Origin: Portunus trituberculatus
Taxonomy: Eukaryota > Arthropoda > Malacostraca > Decapoda > Portunidae
Length of the DNA: 64,000 nt
Direction of reading: 5' to 3'
Assembly (NCBI RefSeq): GCF_017591435.1
Contig: NC_059279.1
Location: 312,501 to 376,500, forward strand
The notes beneath the pieces are model-generated. The model did no database searches. It saw nothing but the letters and a program-made list of their open reading frames with translations, and had not been told where the DNA came from. Below, piece by piece: positions 1 through 10,135 of this stretch. Position numbers and translations under genes: made by a program. Every line of letters begins with the position of its first letter. Position 1 is the stretch's first letter.

Positions 1-66
1 TAGTAGTAGTAGTAGTAGTAGTAGTAGTAATAGTAGTAGTAGTAGTGGTGGTGGTAGTAATAATAG
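1..66. repeat. (TAG)n microsatellite at window edge
   Basis: Near-perfect TAG triplets with a few TAA and TGG interruptions, cut by the start of the window. Confidence 0.95.
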
Positions 67-138
67 TATAGCTGCGGCGGTGGAAGTGTGGTGGAGGTTG
101 TAGCAGTGTTTGGTATGGGTGATGATAGTGGTCTAGGT

Positions 139-279
139 CAGCGGTTCTCAAATTTTTCAAACTTACGGAACCCTTTCGCACTTCTGGTAATCGGCGAACC
201 CCCATTATTTACACTCTCTTCATCTAATATAGATACAACTCCGCATGTGTATTTACGCTAAATGGACGTGAACTTCAAG

Positions 280-329
<50 letters not shown>

Positions 330-499
330 ATTAAAATGCAAATGATTTTATTCCTTTCGTATTTAATTTTATCCATTCCTGTTCGTATTAATAAATAAAA
401 ATAAGATTTTGTCAAACTTATATAGATTTTTGTCATGGAACCCTTGAAAGGTCTTCACGGGACCGTGGAGTTCCGTGGAATACTGTTTGAGAACCACTG
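139..499. mobile_element. Non-autonomous hAT-type MITE (361 bp)
   Basis: The ends are inverted repeats: CAGCGGTTCTCAAA on the left and, read on the minus strand, CAGTGGTTCTCAAA on the right (13 of 14 match). The flanks are 8 bp direct repeats, gtctaggt (131-138) and gtttaggt (500-507), 7 of 8 identical. An 8 bp target-site duplication with CAG-starting ends is the hAT signature. There is no transposase frame; the interior holds a (TC)n tract at 283-326. The element lies in the chemoreceptor intron, 29 bp beyond the donor of exon 537-686. Confidence 0.82.
283..326. repeat. (TC)n microsatellite inside the hAT MITE
   Basis: About 22 uninterrupted TC units, enclosed by the MITE. Confidence 0.95.
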
Positions 500-536
500 G
501 TTTAGGTAACACTCGAATTTGTATACCTGTTCTTAC

Positions 537-686
537 CTCAGGGGGATACTCGAGCAAACCGTCCAGGAGGTGCAGGAGGAGGTCTGCGGCGGAGGAGAAT
601 GACGACAAGGGCTGCGGCAGGGAGGAAACAGCAGGGAGCTTGTGGTGTCTTATCTCCTTCTTAAGCCATGTCACTAGTTCTGCGTG
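537..686 (-). CDS. Chemoreceptor 50-codon exon between the last TM segments
   Basis: A 150 nt phase-0 exon with a very good acceptor (tttgtctccctggcag) and donor (GAG|gtaaga). It encodes HAELVTWLKKEIRHH... through AADLLLHLLDGLLEYPPEV, a charged then amphipathic stretch as expected for the loop before the last TM helix. The intron to the upstream exon is 215 bp (687-901). Confidence 0.6.
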
Positions 687-1896
687 CTGCCAGGGAGACA
701 AATTTGATCTATGTCTCCTTGTAACCTTTCGAATTTTCCTCTCTTATATTTCAAAACAGATTTAAGATAAGTAGAACACAATGAAAGTCACCAAAAATAT
801 AAAATCGAAAATTGGCCAAATCTGCATTCACCTCAAAACTTTCTATATTCATTTATTTAATTAATTATCTATTTATTTAGACACGCACAATAGTAACTCA
901 CCTGTGCATTCAGCCTCTCCCCAGCCTCGCAAGTCAAGGCCAGGATGAAGCCGTGAAAAAAAGCGGCCCAATGTAGACGATCTGAGTGTTATCCTGCATT
1001 AGCCTCGCCATGCAGAGTGACGCGCCGACAGTGATCGACGCCGTGTTGATAGACAAAACGTACCTGAAGAAACCAGCATCCAGTAACCCAAATATCTTCT
1101 GCAGTCGGTTCACGTAGCTACAGACAGCGAGCACCTGGTCCACATCTGAGACAGGCATCACCTCTTTGCAATACTGGTACAGTGCTCTGTAAACGATTTC
1201 AAGCCATCTGGTTAGCAAGACTATGAACAAGGTGCTCACAAAGGGGAAGGTGAGGCAGACAAGCAGAACGACTAGTGTGGGCACCTCCTTGTCCACGTTC
1301 TTGAAGTCCACACCCATCAAATACTCGGTGGAAGATACTGTGAAGAATATGAGTATGGAGAAGACGACCATAGCGCGAGGCAGCCAGTTAAAGAGCCTCT
1401 CCGGGTGCAGTGGCTCGGTGTCTCGGTTGATGGTTATTTTGTAGGACTTCACACACATTTTGAGTGGCGTTTCAAAGCCCACCTCCATCATGCTGAGCTG
1501 TGATATGTTCTGCAGGATCTCTGGTAAGCTTTTCGTTATGAACTTGAGGGAGTAAGCTTGAAGGGTGGGCACCACAGCGAGTACCAGGACCGCGAATGTG
1601 TCTTGCATATAGGATACTTCATACAGGGTGAGCCAATTCTCGCTCTTGTCGGCCAGGAAGAAACCCCCCAGAGGGTAAGTGATCCAGCACAGGTAAAAGA
1701 TGATAAACCGCACCTTGCTCACCACATACTGACCCTTCACTTTCTTAACGGCGAAGAGTCCCAGGAAGGAGAAGGTTTTGAAGATAAGTCTGTTCTCCTG
1801 AAAGAAATCTCTTTTGTTTTTGCTAGTGCCCATATCAATTTCCATAGCATCCACTTGTTTTTCTCCCTGCTCCTTACTACTCGCATTTGGAAGCAT
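537..1896 (-). CDS. Gustatory-receptor-like 7-TM chemoreceptor, partial gene
   Basis: A multi-pass receptor of the arthropod gustatory receptor family, expected in the plasma membrane of chemosensory neurons. Two exons are visible: 902-1896 (332 codons if one base is restored) and 537-686 (50 codons). Hydrophobic segments include FIIFYLCWITYPLGGFFLA, FAVLVLAVVPTLQAY, RAMVVFSILIFFTV and VPTLVVLLVCLTFPFVSTLF, followed by a region with VYRALYQYCKEV and VCSYVNRLQKIF and another hydrophobic stretch. The join is phase 0 (CAG|gtgagt to ctggcag|CAC), and the second exon ends at GAG|gtaaga, also phase 0; phase-0 introns near the C-terminus are typical of arthropod GR genes. The final exon with the TY...QF motif is not found between 1 and 536 and probably lies off the window. 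The start is taken at 1896 (MLPNASSK), because the 44 upstream codons of the open frame are Arg/Cys-rich and precede a possible acceptor. The ligand is unknown. A one-base gap in a T7 run is described separately. Confidence 0.7.
902..1896 (-). CDS. Chemoreceptor exon encoding TM1 to about TM6
   Basis: Long open frame on the minus strand; the raw frame extends from 2028 to a stop at 934. The spliced reading needs one more T in the homopolymer at 956-962 (A7 on the plus strand). The frame then runs through FILALTCEAGERLNAQ to a strong donor CAG|gtgagt at 901. With that base the exon is 996 nt, an exact multiple of three, and joins the next exon in phase. Confidence 0.72.
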
Positions 1897-2028
1897 TGTG
1901 GGAATTTTCCTGACGAATATCACTAATATGACAAGGGGAGATCCTGCACGCGGCCCTCTTCTGCAGGAGCAAGTCTGAGAAGCGTGGTGATCTCCTGACA
2001 CCAGCACTACCACTGCCCCGGACGCCAC

Positions 2029-3494
2029 TCACGCCTGTCCTGTCTCATCATCTTAATAACAAATCATTCCCTTCCATTAGGCTCGCCACTTACCGCCACT
2101 GATAACTCACCTTTGTCAAGTACCTATCAACAACGGTCATGTTCACGTGTTGATATTCCAAAGGCACAAACTCATGATTAAAAAGCAATTCGCGTACCTC
2201 TTTTCTAAGTAAGCTATTTTCTTATTATTATTATTATATAGTATTTATATTATCATATAGCATTTATAGCAATTTAATAAAGTTATGAAGTAATGAAGCG
2301 AACGATATTCAGGTAACGAGAGCCTCGTATCAGGTGGTCACCAGGCTAGTCAGGCCTCAAGGTGTTTGGGTCACAGGTCACTTGACCAAACCACCTGCTT
2401 CCCCTCATAATGATTGACATGTTGACTAACAAACTTAGTGAGGAAAGCACGTAAATCCACTCACATCAAAATAAGGTTCGTCTCTTCTTCCACTCATTCA
2501 CTCACTCACCCAACCACTCAATCACATAGACAGAGCCACTCAACCACATCCAACAGGAGAAGCACATCTGCATCCAACCATCCACCCGTCTACTAATGGC
2601 GTCCAGGAAGTTGTCGTCATGGAAGGCGAGCCACGGGACGAATGAGGATCATGTGTATAGCCACGGCTGCCATGACAGTGAGGAAAAGCCGTGGCCACCG
2701 TCGCCACTTTCCCATCGCTGCCCCGCCTCGCCGCCCGTGGGTGGGCAATAGCACCTCAAGTACCCCCGCCTCTGACACACCACTGGACTCGCTATACTGG
2801 ATTGTCTTGTAAGCTCATTTCCACTTTCTTTTGCTTCTACTCTCAATGCAAAGTCATCTAGTCTATGGACAGCCCCATTGTAGCACCTGGCAATTGATAG
2901 ACTCTAATATAAGATGTCTTTAGAGTGAAGAGAACATTCAATACGGTGAAAAATGCGCAGAAACCTACGTACATATATATAACCATCACTCTAATGTGTA
3001 CTAGGCACCGCAGAACACAGATGACTCACACACTCAACATCTCCTTCCCCAGCCCTCATTAGACTTTCCGGAGGCGACATTACGCAAGAGATAAGAATGA
3101 GTATATTGCGATAAACAATGGTATTACGGCTTTTACTTAATAAGTAAATAGGTACGTTTCCGATAAAAGTAGCCGCTTCCAAACATACGGATGAATGAAG
3201 AAAGAAAATGATTTAGCTAATGGATAACTAATCTAATTTTTGGTGCCGAATCCTAGAACATATTTATATCTATTACCGGGTATGAGCACCTCAGCACACA
3301 TTAAGTAGTTAATGTATTTGTTCTTAATACTTACTATATTTTCATCTGACTTACAAAAGCTTGTACAAAACGAAAAAAAAATACTAGCTTCATTCGGATA
3401 CTTTTTTACTCTCCCTCATGACTATTCCCAGGTTTTTAAGAATACCACGAATATAATGCATTACTAATCTGTCATTAGAATCATAAAATTATCT
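2029..3494. other. Intergenic, no gene recognised
   Basis: Unique, moderately AT-rich sequence upstream of the chemoreceptor. It contains a short ATT tract near 2222-2236 and a cluster of nuclear-receptor half-sites near 2368. A GC-rich patch at 2590-2770 has short open frames, but no family resemblance I could support. Confidence 0.6.
2368..2388. promoter_or_regulatory. Cluster of nuclear-receptor half-sites (DR1 plus inverted site)
   Basis: GGGTCA-C-AGGTCA is a direct repeat with one-base spacing, the arrangement bound by HNF4/RXR-type receptors. It is followed two bases on by TGACCA, an inverted half-site. It lies ~470 bp upstream of the chemoreceptor start. Motif match only. Confidence 0.3.
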
Positions 3495-3526
3495 TTAATC
3501 CCATCAGCACTGACTGCATTTCTACC

Positions 3527-3530
<4 letters not shown>
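3495..3530 (-). mobile_element. Truncated end of the TTAA-flanked MITE family
   Basis: TTAA followed by a terminus like the copies at 60929 and 38807 (ending tgcatttctaccttga). It is cut off exactly where the AT microsatellite begins; the rest of the element is absent. Confidence 0.5.

Positions 3531-3606
<76 letters not shown>
3531..3606. repeat. (AT)n microsatellite
   Basis: 38 uninterrupted AT units. Confidence 0.97.
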
Positions 3607-3609
<3 letters not shown>

Positions 3610-4380
3610 TCAAAACTAACACAAAACACACTCAAAACACAACGCAACACTCAAAATTTTCCCAAATACACCTAAAACTAACTTAAAACACCCAGATTAC
3701 GCCAAAAGCACATCGAACCACTCAAATACACAGACAAACCACTTAAAACACCCAATACTAACTCAGAACACACTCATAAAACCACGCAACACCTCAAAAG
3801 GCACCAAAACATACACAGGACTCTCTAGAAACCGCTATACGCCAAAATCACAACCACACACACTCAAACCATTTCAAACACTCAAAACTAACATAGAACC
3901 ACACTGAAAACACCATGCAAAATCTCAAAATGCACCAAGACACACCTAAAACTCACTAGAAACACCCAGTTTAAACTCAAATCACTTACAATACTCAATA
4001 TCATCCCCTATCACACTCAAAAAGCCATGCAACCCCTCAAAATGGCCCCAAACACACCTCAAACTTACTAGACACATCCAAAATGTATCCAAATATCATC
4101 CACTGATGTCCAAAAGACTCCTAACACACTCAAAATTAAATAAAATAAAAAAAACACTCAATACATCACACAACCCTTCAAAATGCTCCCAAAACATACT
4201 CAAAACATAAAAATACTGAAACACATCTCAATCCACATACTCAAGGTACGTAAAATATACCTAAAACACACTGAAAAAGCACAAAATGCACCATAAACAT
4301 ACTCATAACACCCTGAAACACTACTGAATACGCTTGAAACACCCCAAATATATTCAAAATCAACCAAAAACCAACAATAT
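3607..4380. repeat. A/C-rich degenerate minisatellite array, G-poor
   Basis: The plus strand is almost free of G over ~770 bp and is built from variants of cactcaaaacac. A longer unit is marked by recurring gcaacacctcaaaa-like words near 3641, 3784, 3915, 4026 and 4167, a spacing of roughly 110-145 bp. No coding sense. Confidence 0.8.
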
Positions 4381-4972
4381 GCATTATAAAGAACGTTAAG
4401 ATTAAAAGGGACATTTACTTAAATATTACACCTTGGTTCCTTCTCCTTTGCCACTTCTATTTGTCATTTCTTCTTCATCATCCTCCATTTTTTCTCCGTA
4501 TTCCTTATTTTGCTTCCATCCACATGAATCACAACTCTGATTAAATTAGCTTCAGTCAGGTAAATCATCAGTCTATCGATAGAAATAGGGAATGAGAGAA
4601 ACGAAATAGTCTGATTTGACAAAATAACCAAAGCTGGACACGATAATGAAGAGAAAGATATCACATTATCCAGTAAATTATTGTGATATTTTTACAAGTA
4701 AAGTATCTCATTGATGATATATTTAGTAATATATTTTTTATCATAGACATTCACACGATTACACATGCATAGTACCTTCACTGACATACCTTCTGCTACT
4801 GGTTAAAACAACAAATAGTGGTCTTGTGGTGGCGGTGGTGGTAACTTAGTGGTGGCAGTGGGATATACTGACCTATACACACCACACACAGCCATAAACA
4901 CTAAAAAAACACTCTTATATACCGAAAACACTCGTAAACACACTCAAAACAACCCCACAGACTTTCAGAACG

Positions 4973-4975
<3 letters not shown>
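4381..4975. other. Intergenic, nothing recognised
   Basis: AT-rich unique sequence with a short GGT/GGC-rich patch at 4828-4862. No gene seen. Confidence 0.6.

Positions 4976-5029
<54 letters not shown>
4976..5029. repeat. (AC)n microsatellite
   Basis: 27 AC units. Confidence 0.97.
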
Positions 5030-6187
5030 GTGAAGTGTTGCTATATTACTGACAGTTTTCAAGCAGCACGAAGCACCAATTAAGCATCAGCACCAAGCAC
5101 CAAGCGTGAAGATAACAGTGCTAGCCTTCGCCACAACCCTCCACATGCCTTATCTTCATCAATTAAAGAAATTTATCAGGCCAATCACTTATTTTTAGGT
5201 TTGCTTAACAAATGAGAGTGAAAACAGTACGCAAATATCAAAAGGTGATAAGTATAACAACCATTAAAAAGAGCAAGGCGTCAGTATTAACAGCTGATAT
5301 TTGCTTCCTTCGCTTACCACAAGCCAAACATGTGTCAGAACGTAACCATCAGTCTACCATTTCATATCCCATGGTCAAAAGTTCCCTATGTCGTTTTATT
5401 TTAGCTTGATGAGATGATAAAATCAGTATATGGAGGTTTGCCACCGTTGTTCCTGGTGTTGCTTCCGGGCCGCCTCCCCCCCGCGGTCCCAGAGCTATAA
5501 TCACCCCCGCAAGGCAGCCTGTGGGGTCAAATACTTTTCTTCAAATATTTCTTAACGGTAATATTACGCTTTCATGGTATGTTTTATGGTTTCTATAAAT
5601 GTTTCGTTGTGTTTGAAGTGTTTTCCGCGCCTGTGTTGGGTAAATATATAGCGTTTAGTGGTATTTTATTGCTTATGTTAAAGGCTTTTTAACGGTCAAA
5701 ATTTTCAATTTCCATTTTAAGCTTTTTATTTCGAAGCTATAAGTGAACCTTTAGGCTATCAAAGAATTGTTTACACTCTTTTAAGTGTGAAATCAATCAA
5801 CTGGATGAAATATGGGGAGTTTAAAATGATGTTTGGTGTTTTTTTTAACATAAGTCTTATTTTTCTTTATTTTATTTGCTCACGTTTCTGCTTCTCGGTC
5901 TAACTCGTTGTAGAATGCCTTAAAAGATAGCTTAGACTCCGTGAATTGTGGTAAAATACTTACCAAGTGAAAATGGCTTGACTTCCCAGGACGTTTTAGT
6001 TAAGTTATTATTGAAAATGTTTTGTACTTTTAAGGTAATTAATTTAGACATTTTTTTTTAACTAGTTGAGCTGGAGATATTTTGATATTTTGAAAATTAG
6101 TTTAAGTATTTATCACGTCATAAAATAACAAGCATTCAGCCGTGGCTTCGTTTTTTTTAAAAGTCATTTTTGAAATGAAATTATTTA
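5030..6187. other. Intergenic, nothing recognised
   Basis: Mostly AT-rich unique sequence with a GC-rich patch at 5465-5525. Only short chance frames. Confidence 0.55.
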
Positions 6188-6860
6188 CGTAATTTAGCCG
6201 AGTCACCCCGTTCCCGTTCTCTCTGATGACCACAGCCCAGGTAGTGACTCATCATAGCCCCAGGCTGGCGCCTCTTTTCCAAACCCGCAGTTCGTCAATA
6301 TTTTGCCTAATATCTAGTGATTTCTATGTGTTTGCATGCTTTTCTAGGTTCAGGTGTGTAGATACTGGTAGCAAAAGGAGGAAGAAAGGAGAAATAAGGG
6401 AGGATAAGGAGGAAGGAAGGCGAGAGGGAGGAGGAAGAGGAGGAGCAGCTAAGCCAGAATATTTAAGTCACCCTCCATTTCCCCAATATTTTGTCTAATC
6501 GTAATGTAGCCGAGTCACCCCCGTTCCCGTTCTCTTTGATGACCACAGCCCCAGGCTGGCGCCTCTTTTCCAAATCCGCAGTTCGTTAATATTTTGCCTA
6601 ATACCTAGTGATTTCTATGTGTTTGCATGCTTTTCTAGGTTCAGGTGTGTAGATACTGGTAGCAGAAGGAGGAAGAAAGGAAAAATAAAGGAGGATAAGG
6701 AGGAAGGAAGTCGACAGGGAGGACGAAGAGGAGGAGCAGCTAAGCCAGAATATTTAAGTCACCCTCCATTTCCTCAATATTTTGTCTAACATCTAGTGTT
6801 TTGATGCGTTTCTAGGTTCAGGTGTGTAAATGGAAGAAATAGAAGGAAGATGAAGGAGAA
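6188..6860. repeat. Tandem repeat, ~300 bp unit, two copies plus a partial third
   Basis: Unit 1 (6188-6499) and unit 2 (6500 to ~6790) both begin tagccgagtcacccc, share ccccaggctggcgcctcttttcc and end in caatattttgtctaa. Unit 1 carries ~20 extra bases near 6240-6260. A partial third copy, starting near the gttcaggtgtgta word, follows to ~6860. Each unit contains an AGG/GGA-rich stretch. Confidence 0.85.
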
Positions 6861-7297
6861 ACAATGGAGGAGGATGAAGAAGAAATGAAATGATACATCG
6901 AAGTATTATAGTATAGGAGAAGGAGCCAATGTGTAATAATTAGGTAAGTGTTCCGTTCACAATACTCAAGTGAGGGGCGAAGGACAATGGAGGGAGGTGG
7001 GCAGGCGGCTCCGAGTGGGTCTCTCTCTCGAGCAGGACAAGGGAATATAACCTAGCACTAGGCTACACACGAGAGACATCTGATAGGAAATATGAAAAAC
7101 TAATAAGCCTATAACAGGACGTATTAAAGGTGAAAATTGGATACTGGTATACATTTCACACGTGGAAGCAGAGGATTCACACAGGGAATAACACAATGCA
7201 AGGTATATAAAATAACACTTGAAAACATATTAAACATATCAAATAGAACATATTAAATAGAAATATTTACCATTGAAAAGAAAAAGAGGTATACATC

Positions 7298-7300
<3 letters not shown>
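6861..7300. other. Intergenic, nothing recognised
   Basis: Unique sequence between the tandem repeat and an AT microsatellite; no gene seen. Confidence 0.55.

Positions 7301-7383
<83 letters not shown>
7301..7383. repeat. (AT)n microsatellite
   Basis: About 41 AT units, running into a short ACAC end. Confidence 0.97.
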
Positions 7384-8435
<1,052 letters not shown>

Positions 8436-8453
8436 ATGGCAGCTCTTCGTCAG
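8436..8453 (+). CDS. ACADM: ACADM exon 1, 18 bp coding, start codon
   Basis: Encodes MAALRQ with context taccATGgc and donor CAG|gtgaga. Joined in phase 0 to exon 2 it gives MAALRQLMRHVSASR, a typical mitochondrial presequence. A start at the exon 2 ATG (11435) is possible but would leave a shorter presequence. Confidence 0.8.
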
Positions 8454-10046
8454 GTGAGACTCATTTCTCAGACTACTCTACCAGGTATAGAATTCAGACA
8501 CTGCCCTGCGCCATTTAAAGACACAAAATTAAAATAACCATAGCCAAGGTCTCGTCTGGGTCTCCAAATTGTATAATACGAATGTAGGTCAGGTAGAATT
8601 TAGTATAACCTGTGTTAATTGTTATTTCCTCGCATAAACAACAGCTTCCAGTACTTTTGATAGCGGGGATGTGGTGGTAAGCAATAATTTATGAGTTGCG
8701 TAATGGACCACTATGGTTACACAAGCTAGGCAGACACGCAATTATAGTTGTATTCGGACCACTGTGTATGCTGGTCATGATTGAGAATTTATTAGCTCAG
8801 CAATGTTCCAATCAAGCCAGCAAGCATGTGTTAGCTGTGCAATATTTCAAGGTGCGAGACACTTGTGAAATCTGTATAATGCTTTTGGTTAATTTGAGGA
8901 GTAGCATCTTAGAAGGGCCAGGTTTTTTTTTTTTTTTTTTTTTAGATATATGCTTTTTTGCCGCCTTTGTCCGTTGCAACACATACATAGTTATATAAGC
9001 TTGCCATTGATGTTAGTTATGTAAATTTTATTAATGCCACTCCTTGACTGATCATGCTTTGGAAGATTCATAAGTTTATCAGTGTCTACTAAGTTGCCAA
9101 GGATGTGTTATGTGTATTGCTACAGTTAATCCTTTGAGTTCTACTTGGTAACATCTTTCCTGAATTATTGATGATTTTACTTGTTCTACAGCTACCCTCA
9201 ATTTTTCAACTGGGTAAAAACTGCAAAATCTATTCAGTTTCATCAGCTTTACTGGAAATGTCTGTCAAGATTTCATGGATTACTTCTGGTGCTGTTAATT
9301 GTTTTGTGTCGGAATGATACTTTTCAATTTTATAAGTATTTCCATTAGGTTAGGTTAGATCTACATTATTGTCATTATTAATATGTATTCATTTTATTTA
9401 TTTATTTTTTTTTTTATGATGGGGCACCAAGTAAGGGCAACAAAACTACAATTAACTCCTTGATTACTGTGATGCATTTTCATATTCATTCTGCTTACTA
9501 CTTGGTGAATTTATACAGCTTTAGAAATTCATGTGTGGGATTAAAATAGTGAAGACCTTAATCTCCTGCCCTCCAAAGATCATTCCAGATGCCAGTGAAA
9601 TGGTCTAATTGTATCCAAATCTCAAGGTAAAAATGTATCCCAGTATTGAAGGGGTTAAAAAAATAAGGTTCACCTAGGTTATCTCTCTACACTGATTAAA
9701 TAATGCAAGCAAGGCAATGATTAATATAATGTAACTTTTTATCTATGGCACTCATTGTACTGGCTGCGTATATTGCATCACCAAGGCTGTGTTGTTTTCT
9801 TGATTTTTGTGGCAAGGTACATGCATCCATATACATTTAGATGGTTCCCTGAAGAGCCCCTATTGTTTTATTCATTGGCAGTGTGTGGTAACAAGGCTTG
9901 GTTTGGAGTACACTTAGGGCACTTGTAGTGTCTGGGGTGAAGTTCTAGTTCAGGTTCAATGCACATTGGACATTTGACACACAAGGAATCTGTAATGTTG
10001 AGATGTTGCTTCTTTACTTTGATTATCTTGGTGTCAGGGGTATATT

Positions 10047-10135
<89 letters not shown>

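Noticed and set aside
2560..2846. Possible minus-strand exon (open frames with hydrophobic LFLTVMAAVAIHMILI)
   Set aside because: The frame is short, closed by a stop within ~30 codons, lacks clear splice sites and matches no family I can name.
9353..9367. Interstitial TTAGG repeat
   Set aside because: Less than three units; too short to distinguish from chance.
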